Positions 25,286-36,381 of a DNA stretch of 64,000 bases are shown one piece after another. A program made the translations under genes and the position numbers. The notes under the pieces were generated by a model, which was not told the DNA's origin, made no database searches, and saw only the letters and a list, made by a program, of their open reading frames with translations. Numbering within the stretch: the first letter of the stretch is position 1; every line of letters begins with the position of its first letter. This stretch comes from Perilla frutescens. Taxonomy: Eukaryota > Streptophyta > Magnoliopsida > Lamiales > Lamiaceae. The stretch is from the NCBI GenBank assembly GCA_026008535.1, contig BRKX01000004.1, positions 41,048,501-41,112,500 of the forward strand, read 5' to 3'.

Positions 25286-26009
25286 TTTTTTTTGTTGGAA
25301 AGTGATGATGGAAGTCGAGCCAGATGCATAATTGCCTGTTGGAAAATCTTAACGAAGTAAAGATTCGGAAGATTTTAAGAATATTTTATCAATGAAGAGA
25401 GGAAAAAGATGACCGTGCCCCAAGTTTTCCTACAACAGCAGCCAAAAAATTCACGACGATCAAATGAACATGAAATTTAAACTTTTATACTAAGGTGCAT
25501 AAATTTATCTTGGTTCGAGCATCTTCGCCAAAACAAAATAGCTAGAATGAAAAGTAGATCAGCTAGATAAATTCATTGATCTTAACGGGTCCACAATTTA
25601 ACCATAATTGTGTTTTATGGGCGGCTAAAGAAAAATTTATTTAAGAAGAGGAACACATGAAAACATATAAATGCGCGTGTTTGGAACCATATCATTTCAT
25701 GAGTATTCTCTCTCTTTTTAATTAATAATTGTTAATTGGTTGAGATTTTTATAAAATAATCGATTGTTATCTAATATTATTTTGAAAAATTAGATTCTAT
25801 TCAGTCTGGTCATAATTTATTGGATGTTAGCTAGGCCATATATAGTTGTACTTCCACTCAAATTATTGTTTACAAAAAGGAACTATGTTGAGAAGTTACA
25901 CATATATCATACAACGATAAATTACATCTTTAAAAAAACCTTAAAATGAAAATATGAACAAAAATTTTGACATCACAATTCATAAAATTGATATGATATA
26001 TATACTAGC
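25286..26009. other. Intergenic AT-rich DNA
   Basis: No coding sequence, terminal repeats or RNA genes recognised. Confidence 0.4.

Positions 26010-26088
<79 letters not shown>
26010..26088. repeat. (AAT)n microsatellite
   Basis: About 26 nearly perfect AAT units, directly downstream (in F-box gene sense) of the disrupted F-box gene. Confidence 0.97.
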
Positions 26089-26089
<1 letters not shown>

Positions 26090-26789
26090 CAAATTCTGGG
26101 TGGGCTCAATTTTAGGTTGAAGGATGCATTTGAATCTGACCAACACTTTCAATAAGTAACTATAGCATGCATCATAGTTCTACAACTCTTTCACGACTGT
26201 CTTAACCATACGAGGGAGTTCCTGTGCGGAAAAGCTTTGCAATTATTTGTGCAGCAAGGTAACTCTTTGGTGGAGTCGATTTCATGTGTACGAAGATTGT
26301 ACAAAATCAAAGTGCGTGAAAGCCACAAAGCTCTGGATACTTCAGCCAACCAAGTGGCAACACACGATGACATAAAGACCATATTTGCAATCACAGTGTT
26401 CATACTGCTCAAGCTGTTAAGCTTCAAACTTTATGTGATATCTTTGCTTTCTCCATTCCCCACTTTCTGCAGGTTTCATCTCCCAAACTTCCCACTTCAA
26501 ATCTTCATGCTGAATCAACAGAGTTAGATACGTTCCCGTTGATAGATAATACATTTTATATCTCTGATAATTAACCTTCAGGAAGCTGAGGGGCATTAGT
26601 TTCTGTAATGATTTCAGTCTCCACATTCATCGTCAATACCCTTTCAGTCCCCGATGTCTAATGCATAAATCCGTCAGTAATTAACGGAGTATAATTAAAG
26701 AGTTCTCTAACACTGTGGGGTAAGTGCTCGACTTCAACAGGTCTCTGTTATGTTTTCACCTATTTCCCGTCTGCCTTTTGCCTTCTTTC

Positions 26790-27105
26790 TACCTATTTTA
26801 TGAGATCTGTAAGGATGTGTAAATATAAAGTTGTAATCTTGACACAATTAATAAAGAAATGGAAGAGAGATGAGAATAGAAATGGAGGGGGTTTTGAGAG
26901 AATTTGGGAAAGAGAAACCAGAATATTTTCTTCTTAGTTTCATAACTGGCAGCGTCCCTTTTTAACCTAGGAAAACTTGGGACCACATTACATGATAAAC
27001 CATATTGTAAAAATATTCTAACATAGCTATTACATGTAAAAATATTCTAACATAGCTATTACATAAATAAATGGGCTCAAATAATAAGGCCCAATATGAG
27101 ATAAT
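26790..27105 (-). mobile_element. Insertion-like segment inside the F-box pseudogene, possibly a small LTR
   Basis: F-box similarity stops at about 27110 and resumes at about 26660. The minus-strand segment between runs from TGATTATCTCATATTGGGCC to TTTACACATCCTTACA (TG...CA), with a TATA-like TTAAAAAGGGACGC. It contains a 28-bp tandem duplication (tgtaaaaatattctaacata..., 27005-27063). No clear target duplication is seen. An old intron is an alternative. Confidence 0.35.
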
Positions 27106-27462
27106 CAACGTTGCCCAAAGATGGCAATCCAATTAGTCCATCCCTTTGACGAACATCTAAATCCCCTTTTCTCAATTTCAACTTCAATTCCTAAAAAAGG
27201 GATCTTTGCGTCTGTTACTTCAGCACATCCTCCGACTCCGGCGACAATCACCTCTCTTGCCTTTTCACCAAGAGTTATCCACTTCAACGGTCAGTACATC
27301 GAGATGCATTACTCTTGGCTTGCTTTGATCATGAATATGGGATTGAACAACCACTTTATACTTCATGGAGACCACTATAAGCAATACCACACGATCCATA
27401 CACCAAATTACTATCAAATTCAAATGGAGGGAGAAGGAATATAATGCTTGCTTTGTTGCAGG

Positions 27463-27923
27463 TGTTGTTTCGATGAACTCGAGAACAAATTTAATAGAAC
27501 AAGATCAAAGGAAATCACTGTGACAGTGTTGTGGATTCCACTGCCTTAAAAACGATTGCGGCTAGCCCGAGGAGTAAAGCCTTCTTGCCGATCGTTCCCA
27601 AGGTTAACACATCACTCGAAATTTCGTGCACACTCACGAGAGATCGAGTTGGAGAAACTCGAACAGATGCTCAGATATCTTGTAGGGAGGGGAGAGATCG
27701 TGTTTTCTATATCTCCCTATCTCTCCAGGATGATCAAAATATATCTAAACGAAGTGGAACCGTTTTATTTCCACTCACTCCCCACTATCTCCTCTTAATT
27801 ACCTATTAATTAGGGCAAATAAAAGGTTGCCCACGCAGTGGGCCAGTCGGATAATGAACACGTGTGGGCTTCGCCCTTAAAAGCCCAACCACAATAGCCC
27901 CAAAGTTGCTGTCATTTCCAACA
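27463..27923 (-). repeat. 3' LTR of the non-autonomous element
   Basis: 461 bp, TG...CA on the minus strand, followed on the plus side by the polypurine tract. It is identical to the other LTR over its plus-right ~300 bp, and all mismatches fall in the plus-left ~165 bp (see finding). The open frames within it are not genes. Confidence 0.9.
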
Positions 27924-28369
27924 ATCTCCCACAAATGACATGCAACGAGATAGAAGGAAGAGAATCTGAGCAAGAGAAGGATAAATGCACAAGTATCAAT
28001 AATCTTTCAATTTTGAATTGATACTCGTTGAAATGAGAGGTAACACATGAATCTAAAAAGTGTGTCAGACACTTGAACTTAAAGGATTCAAGTGAAGCCC
28101 CCAAAACACGCATCAACCCTTTAAATCAAGTAAACTCCGCGATAACAAACATTGGCCACCAAAACCTTGGATTTTCATGAGTGTTTTAGAAAGACAGTGT
28201 CTCTCATAAGAGAGAGCCAGTTCTCCACACTCACTTAGGTGATTCCAGTTTGTGCATCTCAAAAGCACAAAAAGTACAACAACAGTGCATCTCAATAGCA
28301 CAAATGTATTTAATTATTAAGAGCCTATAGCTCAACCTCAAACAACCAAACATCATGTACATTAGTACA

Positions 28370-28572
28370 ATACCATCAAGTCCACTGCTTAGGACCACCC
28401 CAGAAATAGGCTATGGTTCAAAATAAAAAATCATAAATCCATCAAGTCCGTCTCAATAGGACCACCTGAGTAAAGGGCTATGGAAAATTCACAGCAAAAT
28501 AATAAACCATCAAGTCCGTCTAAAAAAGGACCACCCTTAACAAGGGCTATGGTTAATTCATTAATAAATAAG
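28370..28572. repeat. Three tandem ~66-bp units in the non-autonomous LTR element
   Basis: Three units begin CCATCAAGTCC (about 28374, 28439 and 28507), followed by AGGACCACC and end in GGCTATGG. Unit spacing is 65-68 bp. They lie close to the polypurine-tract end of the element. Confidence 0.8.
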
Positions 28573-29347
28573 TTTTGTTCATATATAACAAACACAATTA
28601 AAAATGAGAAATAATACAGTTGCATTTGACCCGCAGTAGGTTTCCATCATATTATTCTCATGCATTACCATCTCTCTTCAAGCACCTAACACCGATAAAC
28701 TTCTCATTATGCTAGAGAATTATCTTTCCATCTCCGTCATTCTGCTCCTTTGATTTCTAGTGTATTTTTGAATCTTGGTAAGATCAATCTTCACCAATGC
28801 ATATCACCTCAAACACAATAGGATGTTAGTGATAAATATATTCAGTTTACGTCAGATAAACTTTTGCATTTCCTACACATGCAATGCTGGTAAAAATCAT
28901 TCCAACCCCCACAATTCTCTACACATGAGCCAAAACCAATGAAGCAAGTTAAATGTGGAAAAACTTGAAGAGGAACTTCTATGAAGTATTCATACCTCTT
29001 GTGCTTCCAAAACACAATCGATCAACCCTTCTAGTCAATAAGATATCTTTGATATGGCAGTTAGAAATGCACTTTATTATCGAAAAATATGCTATACCAA
29101 GTCACAACAGTGCATATCAAATTATTTTATGTAAAATATACTATACCAAGTCCCAACTGTGCATATCAAATTATTTTATGTGGAAAAATAAAATTTCCAA
29201 AATCTGAACGACAATCCTCATAACATCATTATACCTCCCATGATCTGAGTAAAATTTCTCCATTGCAAAAAGTAAAGAAAATAGCCTCATATTTTAACGA
29301 CGCAAAATTTCTAAACATTAGCTCTCAACATATATGTGTGTGTGTAT

Positions 29348-32300
29348 AGGGTTGGGTTCCAGAAGGAACCATACTCCATGTGAGAACCGAGAACCAATCT
29401 CAACCATAGATCTCGTCTATTTGGACAACCAAGATTTGTTCAAAAATTAAAAAAACGCGGTGGCATAATTGTAATAATTCCAAACTTCGCTGCCCCTGAA
29501 ACTCAGAGAGGGTAAAATCGGAAAATTCAATGTATATGTGATTCACGCGTATGTTTTTCAATTTAGGGTTTTAGCACTGTCATTTCCTATTTTAGCACCG
29601 TCATGACTTATTTTAGCACTGTCATGGTCTTTTTTAGCATTGCCATGACTTATTTTAGCATGACTCTTATTCCAGCAGATTTTATTATTTTAATTAGTTG
29701 AACTCGAGAAAGAACAACATGGATAGTATTAAAAATCCCATATATCAACGCACTTAGAGCTTGTTTATAACAATAAGCGTAACCTTTCATTATGAATGAA
29801 GATGTCTTCTTAATTAATACTGTAGTTCTTATTTAATTATGAGCTTTCATATATAGTCGAAGTCGGCTTCCTTGTAGTGATAGGATTTGTCGATCGACAT
29901 TTTCCTTGTAATCTCCAAGTCTTTTACTTCAAGTAAGTAATTGCCATAAATAACTTAGTTAGGGTCAAGCGCATCATCGCATTCTCTTTGAAACTAAAGT
30001 CTTTGCTTCTAGTAATTCTTGCTCAACACAGCAAACAAGAATCGTAGTCTGATTCTCTCTGCAAAGATTACAATTAGCCAGAACACATAATTATATATAT
30101 ATATATATATAACTATGTATTTTTTTATACTTCACCATATATATTATAAAGTATTTTAGCACTTGTAGTTTCTACTTTAGCACATATGTTTTCTTGTTTA
30201 GCACTGTTGTTAGACACATGCTAGAAATATCAAAATCCTTATTAGCAATGCAAAAAATAAAATATCAGCTATGACATTCCTTTTTTAGCACTAGTATTTG
30301 AATTCTGAAGTTTTAACACTGGCATTTTGACTTTTAGCACTTACAAATCATTTTTTAGCACCGCTACTATCATATAAGACTACCAGTTTTGTCTAGTTAA
30401 TATTTAGATTCACTATTCTGAGTTTTCAGCAGCTTTATGCGATATTTAGCACTGGTAATTGAGGTTTTAGCACTTGTCATTCCTTTTTCAGCACTGGTAT
30501 TTGAATTATGATGTTTTAGTACTTTTATAAAGTATTTTAGCACTTGTAGTTTCTACTTTAGCACTTATGTTTCCTTGTTTAGCACTGCTGTTACACACCT
30601 GCTAGAAATATTAAAACCCTTATTAGCAATGCAAAAAAATGAAATATCAGCTATGTCATTCCTTTTGTAGCACTAGTATTTAAATTCTGAAGTTTTAGCA
30701 CTTTTATAAAGTATTTTAGCACTTGTAGTTTCTACTTTAGCACTTACGTTTCCTTATTTAGCACTGTTGTCGCACACTTGCTAGAAATATTAAAACCTTT
30801 ATTAGCAATGCAAAAAATGAAATACAGCTCATCAACATACAAAATAAATCCAAAAATAATCTCATCTCATAAATCAGTAAAACAAGAAAAGGCAAGTGGA
30901 AAATAAATCCAAATAAAATCCCACAAATATTAATTTTTTTATGTTTGCTATTTAATGCCATACACGAGAAAAGGCAAGTGGAAAATAAATGGAACTAATT
31001 TAAATATACACCATTTTTGCTCACTTCTATCGAATGTTCCTATCATTTTTCCTCTATTATGCAATGCTCTCGCCATCAATGTATCAACTTTGGACTTCCT
31101 TCTTGTAGCCATGTCGAGATTCAACTCCACCAACATCAGTCAAATCCTTAATCAATGCGTGCTCCTTCTCTTGCACAATTTCCTCTTCAATCCATTTGAT
31201 TTCTGTTCAAGTCTAGTAGTGCTAAATTAGTTCACAGTAGTGCTAAACTAGGTTAAAACAATGCTAAACTAGTTCACAGTAGTGCTAAAATACTGATAGT
31301 GAAAAATTCAAAATAACAGCTTAATCAGCTTCGTCAACCTAAGTGCTAAAATAGTTCACAGTAGTGCTAAAATAGATTACAACAGTGCTAAAATAGATCA
31401 CAGTAGTGCTAAAGTACATGTTAGTGCTAAAACAGTTTACAAAAGTGCTAAAATATGTTACAACAGTGCTAAAATAGATCACAGTAGTGCTAAAATGAAT
31501 CTACCCACAAAAAATTAACAAATGTAACATTAAAAATATATACAGTGATAATACTCCTACATCTATGAGAACATTTGAATTCACCAAACAAAGATCATTT
31601 GGATTCACCAAACAATTCACCAAGAACTAAACTACCTACAAATTTTAAAGGATGGACTAAATCACACAGAATCTTGTAATACTGTAGAACAAGTCAAAAT
31701 CCCAAATGCCCAACAAAAATCAACAATCAACAACCAAAACCTCCAAGAATTCACAGAGGGTTGATCTATTGACTATTAAGTCAACATAATACCTACTAAA
31801 TCATAATATCATATTTCCAAGATTGATTAACAGTATAAGTTCATACAATACTATACAAGATCACAGCTTTCCAACTCCAGCTCATTCTAACTTCTCGAAA
31901 TCCAATAAAAAAATAGGAGAAGACTAGAAAACAAGGAGATGATTCTAGAAAGTGTTGGAACATTTCAAATCCAATAAAGAAGAAATCGTGACCTTGGAAA
32001 CCCTCCGGAAAATATGATATGTGTAGCCAATCTTCAGAGCCCAGATGATATCTCTCTCTTCAAGAAACAAAGATTTGGAAATCTTGGACATTCAACAACT
32101 CCAGTGAGAGAAAAAGGGGGAGAAAGAGCAAAGAATTTTAGAGTGAATTCAAGAAAGTTTGGAGGAAGAGAGAGAGAGAGAGAGAGAGATAAGGGTTCAA
32201 GAGACGGGAATAGATTTCATACCAAAAATAATAGAATTCCTAAATTACGAAAATACCCTTGCTTCATTAAAAAGTCAGTAATATTACAGTAATGTCACCG

Positions 32301-32409
32301 CGTTTTTTTTAAGTTTGGAACAGATCTTGGCCGTCCAAATAGGCGAGATCTGTGGTTAAAATTGGTTCTCAGGTTCTCACAGGGGGTGTAGTTCTCACAT
32401 GATCCCATC
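29348..32409. mobile_element. 3-kb inverted-repeat DNA element carrying inverted arrays of a TTAGCAC motif
   Basis: Ends pair over roughly 150 bp. The left starts AGGGTTGGGTTCCAGAAGG and holds CATGTGAGAACC, GAGAACCAATCTCAACC, ATCTCGTCTATTTGGACAAC and AAACGCGGTGGCAT. The right, reversed, has the matching blocks ending in AGATGGGATCATGTGAGAAC. The left part of the interior (29571-30810) has over 20 TTAGCA words; the right part (31210-31495) has 12 as the reverse complement TGCTAA. Three ~180-380-bp units begin TATAAAGTATTTTAGCAC (about 30145, 30525, 30704). Microsatellite DNA flanks both sides. No transposase is seen. Elements with such ends are common in plants, but I cannot assign the superfamily. 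Confidence 0.7.
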
Positions 32410-33228
32410 TCTCTCTCTTTATATATATATATATATATATATAAATTAGACATTAGCTCTCAACACACACACACATATATATATATGTATATAAATTAGC
32501 GTATCAATGTAAAACATAACAAATTTTAACTCTAATATGAGCTAAACCACTACACTCCATATTTGTGTAAGCTCAAATTACAACATAGGTCCTGCCGAAC
32601 TTAACTTCCATTGGACCAAAACTAATATAACAATCACATAAATAATTTAATAAAACATGATTCCTCACCAAATCATGAGAATAATCCTATTAGCGGGTGG
32701 TTAAATTACTGAATACAAAGAGATGTCCTCCAAATATTCCTAAGAGTAGCTGGAGGATCTTATAAGTAACACAGAAGAAGAATGAAAAATTGAATCCCAA
32801 AACTCATTACAAATTAACCAAAAATATCACATATTATTTTTTGATTTTATTTAATGAATTATTTTCGCATTTGACTATTCTAACTCATTACACACATCAT
32901 AAGCATAATTATAGATCAAAATTCACTAACAGAACACAGAACCTTTCAACAAACGCATTCCTAATTATTCTAAAACCAACATAAGAATCACATTAATCAA
33001 GCATTTGATAGAACAAACAAACTGACAGCAAGTCAGCAACATAGAATCAGTCAACTCACGAGATTCAATCCTCCAAATCGTTAAGGGATTCTAATGAACA
33101 CAGAGTCAAAGGAGCATTTAAAACAAAACTTACCGGGTCCTCAACAATCGACCAGATCGTGTGGGTGGCTTGCACCGCTTGTCATAGACATAAGCAAATT
33201 GACCTCGCTTTTACAATTATTTTTAAAT
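32410..33228. other. Remaining interior of the non-autonomous LTR element
   Basis: AT-rich, with a (TA)n tract at 32422-32443 and a (CA)n/(TA)n tract at 32463-32490. No gag, pol or primer binding site is recognisable up to the 5' LTR. Confidence 0.5.
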
Positions 33229-33687
33229 TGTTGTTTCGATGAACTCGAGAACAAATTTAATAGAACAAGATCAAAGGAAATCGCTGTGACATGTGTGGAT
33301 TCCACTGCCTTAAAAATGATTACGGCTAGCCCGAGGTGTAAAGCCTTCTTGCGGACCGTTCCCAAGGTTAACACAGCACTCGAACTTTCGTGCACACTCA
33401 CGAGAGATCGAGTTGGAGAAACTCGAACAGATGCTCAGATATCTTGTAGGGAGGGGAGAGATCGTGTTTTCTATATCTCCCTATCTCTCCAGGATGATCA
33501 AAATATATCTAAACGAAGTGGAACCGTTTTATTTCCACTCACTCCCCACTATCTCCTCTTAATTACCTATTAATTAGGGCAAATAAAAGGTTGCCCACGC
33601 AGTGGGCCAGTCGGATAATGAACACGTGTGGGCTTCGCCCTTAAAAGCCCAACCACAATAGCCCCAAAGTTGCTGTCATTTCCAACA
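33229..33687 (-). repeat. 5' LTR of the non-autonomous element
   Basis: 459 bp, the partner of the LTR at 27463-27923. Its outer end abuts the GCAGG duplication at 33688. The adjacent internal sequence (minus ATTTAAAAATAATTG) does not contain a recognisable tRNA primer site. Confidence 0.9.
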
Positions 33688-34120
33688 GCAGGATTCAAAA
33701 TATACAGACTATTCTTCTTTAGCTCAAAAACCAAACCATTACAACTAGCCCTAGCTACGCCTCTGCATTTGGAACTGAATTGTGATATGTCAATTTGCCC
33801 TGCTTAGTCACACTCACGAAAATTTGATTCTTATTTATCAATCGATATTTAGAGAGAAGAAGTCCATAAGTAGAATGGTGAAGGTGTGTGTTCACGAAAG
33901 CATAGGAATGGATTATGTCGTACCACCTACGACACATGAGCCTTGCTCTGTCGTGAACATCATCAGTTGGAACACGCACAAGAATGTCCGACAACAGCTC
34001 ATCGGGGAGGGACTCTATGTTAGTCGAACTCATATTTTTACACCTCCGAGAATCATAAGGCTGAGTTCTAGAGTTCGAACCCCCAACCATCTGCATATTA
34101 CAATCAAGTTTCTGCAGTCA

Positions 34121-34125
<5 letters not shown>

Positions 34126-34150
<25 letters not shown>
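34126..34150. repeat. (TA)n microsatellite
   Basis: About 12 TA units immediately left of the inverted-repeat element at 34151. Confidence 0.95.
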
Positions 34151-34151
<1 letters not shown>

Positions 34152-34811
34152 GGGTATGGTTCACATGAGAACCAATCCCCATGTGAGAACTAGGAACTAA
34201 TCTCAATCACACAATGTTTAATCTTATTTAAACTTTAAACATCCATAACTTGCTCATTTTTCATTAGATTAACGCAAATTATATATCAAATTAAAGCTCT
34301 TTTCGTGCTCTTTCATTTAAGATCCATTGTTCATATATTTATTCAAGAATATATTTTTCGTCCATAATAGCGTGATGTTAAACTCATAATAGCATGATAA
34401 AATATTCACGATAACATAGAAGTATACACATAATAGCATGAAAAAAATATTCATAACAATATGAAAAAATATTCATAAAACACATAAATTTTACTCTAAT
34501 AGCAGTAGTAATGTCGTTAATAGTAAGATATTATATGTTCATACTAGCATGCATATATATATTCATATTAGCATGTATATATGTTCATAATAGCATGATA
34601 GTACTCTCATTTTAGCATACGAAATTTATAAAAATAGACAACGGTTTTAAAGTGTTGTCTATATGATTTTCGAAAATTATGCTCAAATATTACAAGTTTG
34701 CCACTCCGCCTTTGACCAAAAGTTGACCAAATCTTAGCCATCTAAATCAAAACAATGGATGGATGAGATGAGTTCCTAGTTCCCACATGGGGTTATGGTT
34801 CTCATTTGATC

Positions 34812-34817
<6 letters not shown>
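34151..34817. mobile_element. Inverted-repeat DNA element carrying a TAGCATGA-type array, related to the 29348-32409 element
   Basis: The left end AGGGTATGGTTCACATGAG, with CCATGTGAGAACTAGGAACT after it, pairs with the reversed right end GGATGGATCAAATGAGAACC, with CCATGTGGGAACTAGGAACT after it, over about 65 bp. The interior has about nine TAGCRTG words, mostly in a 'cataatagcatgata' context. It sits between (TA)n on the left and (CT)n(TA)n on the right. The ends share GAGAACC and CCATGTGRGAAC with the larger element. No coding sequence. Confidence 0.7.

Positions 34818-34875
<58 letters not shown>
34818..34875. repeat. (CT)n(TA)n compound microsatellite
   Basis: About 13 CT units followed by about 15 TA units, directly right of the inverted-repeat element. 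Confidence 0.95.
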
Positions 34876-34877
<2 letters not shown>

Positions 34878-35617
34878 TTTAAGCCAAAATAAAATCATCA
34901 AATTTGATCAAGGTCAAATTTGTAAAATTTTTAAAAATGTGGGTACTCTTTTGCTAATAGTAATAAAGTGTGTCATTTTTGAAAAAGTATCCAAAATGTA
35001 GGTATCAAAGTGTAAATTTCCCTTAATAATACTTATAAAAAAATAAAATTAAAGGGAAAGAAAAAATATTTTCTTTAATTTAGAGATGAAATAATTCAAC
35101 AAATTGGTCATTAAATATAGTAATTAAGAATAAATAAATACAAAAAAAATGTTTTAGGAAGGATTTTCCCATCGCTACAAGACAGAAAAATCCGTTTTTT
35201 AATATAAAAATAAAAAATATAAAAATAGACATTTAACAATATTTTTCCGCCTCTAACATAGCGACGGAAAAATCCATCGTTAATCCATCATTAAAAGACA
35301 CAAACTTAATCTATCTTTAATTTGTCGATAATCTAGCAACATAATTTGGCACCTTCACATGAATACAAATATATCTCAAATTAAGAAAAGGAAAAATAAA
35401 AACGAAAATGGACCAATATCAAAAGTTAGAAATGAGGTGAAAAAGGCCGAGAAATACAACCACCCGTTGAAAATAAAATCAAGGTACGAAAATTAAAATC
35501 TACATCATTCAAAATCTTCAATTTAATTTAATGCTATTTCCTTTATTTCAATACGTTAAGAATGCGTTTGCTAGACAGTATGATATAAAATTGTATATGT
35601 TTGACATGAAATGTGTC
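34876..35617. other. Intergenic AT-rich DNA
   Basis: No genes recognised. A 'gcgacggaaaaatccatcg' palindrome-like block near 35265-35280 is the only GC-richer part. Confidence 0.4.
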
Positions 35618-35625
35618 ATACCATA

Positions 35626-36373
35626 CAGGCCCGGCCCTGAGGGTGGGCGAGGTGGGCCACCCGCTCAGGGCCCCCCATTTTTATGGGGCCCACATTTAAA
35701 TATATATATATATATACATGTATTTATATATAATTAGGTAATTTAAGAAAATTATAAAGTTAAAATGGTTGTCTTTTTTAGATTCTACTCTGGCGATTTT
35801 GAAATCTCATAGGGCTTTAGTGATTAGATCCATCACTTATTTTTTTTCTATGTAAATTTAGTGTAATAAAATATTTATTGAGATTTTGTGTTGATTTAAT
35901 CTCAATTTTGTAATTGAATTATTAAACAACTATATGTACTCTATACAAAGATCTTGTACAAGAAATGCACCTTTAGAGACTCAATTTTAAAATTTTATTA
36001 AAACTGTTTAAAGGAAAAAATATCGATTGTTATATTTAGGGGTTTTATTCCTCAATTTTGAGTTCACCAAAATATCAACTTTAGGGCTTTTAACATAAAA
36101 TATTATAATAAAAAAATTGAATTGATTCCATTTTGAATTATTTTCCTTAATATTATCAGTATCTTTTTTCACGATTATTTAATTAATGAAAGTATTTTTT
36201 TTTTTTACTTACAGAATTAACGAATGAGATTTTGTAAATATTGATTGTACTTTTTCAAGATTTAAGGTGATTGGAATAAAATAAAAAAAAAACTTTAAGA
36301 TACTCGTGAAAAAAAATTAAGGGCCTTTTTTTTTATTTCGCTTCGGGCCTCCGAATTGTCAGGGCCGACCCTG
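35626..36373. mobile_element. Non-autonomous hAT-type element with perfect 8-bp target duplication
   Basis: The ends CAGGCCCGGCCCTGA and, reversed, CAGGGTCGGCCCTGA form 15-bp inverted repeats with two mismatches. ATACCATA lies on both sides (35618-35625 and 36374-36381). An 8-bp duplication with CAGGG-type ends is diagnostic of the hAT superfamily. It is 748 bp long and AT-rich inside; the ends also carry GGGCCCAC and GGCCCGAAGCG blocks. No transposase ORF. Confidence 0.92.
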
Positions 36374-36381
36374 ATACCATA

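Larger units (their letters stand above)
27463..33687 (-). mobile_element. Non-autonomous LTR retrotransposon inserted in the F-box gene
   Basis: LTR pair at 27463-27923 and 33229-33687 (TGTTGGAAATGACAGC...GAAACAACA on the minus strand), bounded by identical GCAGG 5-mers at 27458-27462 and 33688-33692. A copia-like polypurine tract (CATTTGTGGGAGAT) adjoins the 3' LTR at 27924-27937, fixing the minus orientation. The usual tRNA-Met primer site (TGGTATCAGAGC) is not found next to the 5' LTR. The 5.3-kb interior has no gag or pol. It contains short tandem repeats and a nested 3-kb inverted-repeat element at 29348-32409. It was probably moved in trans by a copia element; that is inference. Confidence 0.88.
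26180..34033 (-). pseudogene. F-box protein gene with F-box-associated domain, disrupted by an LTR element
   Basis: Minus-strand pieces: 34033-33688 (start MSSTNIESLPDELLSDILVR, an F-box that continues CRRWYDIIHS...FVNTHL), 27462 to about 27110, and about 26660-26180. The second piece resumes at the amino acid where the first stops: LNP|ATKQA is split by the element at 27463-33687, and the GCAGG duplication lies on both sides. It continues with VYGSCGIAYSGLHEVYKVVV, an F-box-associated interaction signature. The third piece holds WEVWEMKPAESGEW and GWLKYPEL, typical of the C-terminal part. Such proteins normally supply substrate recognition to SCF ubiquitin ligases. There are several frameshifts (for example near 33750, where ASCNGLVFELKKN switches frame, and after QA at the junction), and a second insertion-like segment at about 26790-27105. 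A longer start at 34096 is possible. The gene is dead. Confidence 0.8.

Noticed and set aside
30758..31230. Short open frames on both strands in the middle of the 3-kb inverted-repeat element, considered as a captured gene
   Set aside because: No recognisable domain, low complexity, and they run into the repeat arrays.
27531..33573. Two similar open frames (27531-27809 and 33094-33573) containing TRDRVGETRTDAQIS, looking like a duplicated gene
   Set aside because: Both are inside the two LTRs of the same element; the duplication is the LTR pair, not a gene family.
34070..34092. tRNA T-loop-like word GTTCGAACCCCCAACC
   Set aside because: No cloverleaf can be built around it; it lies in the leader of the F-box pseudogene.
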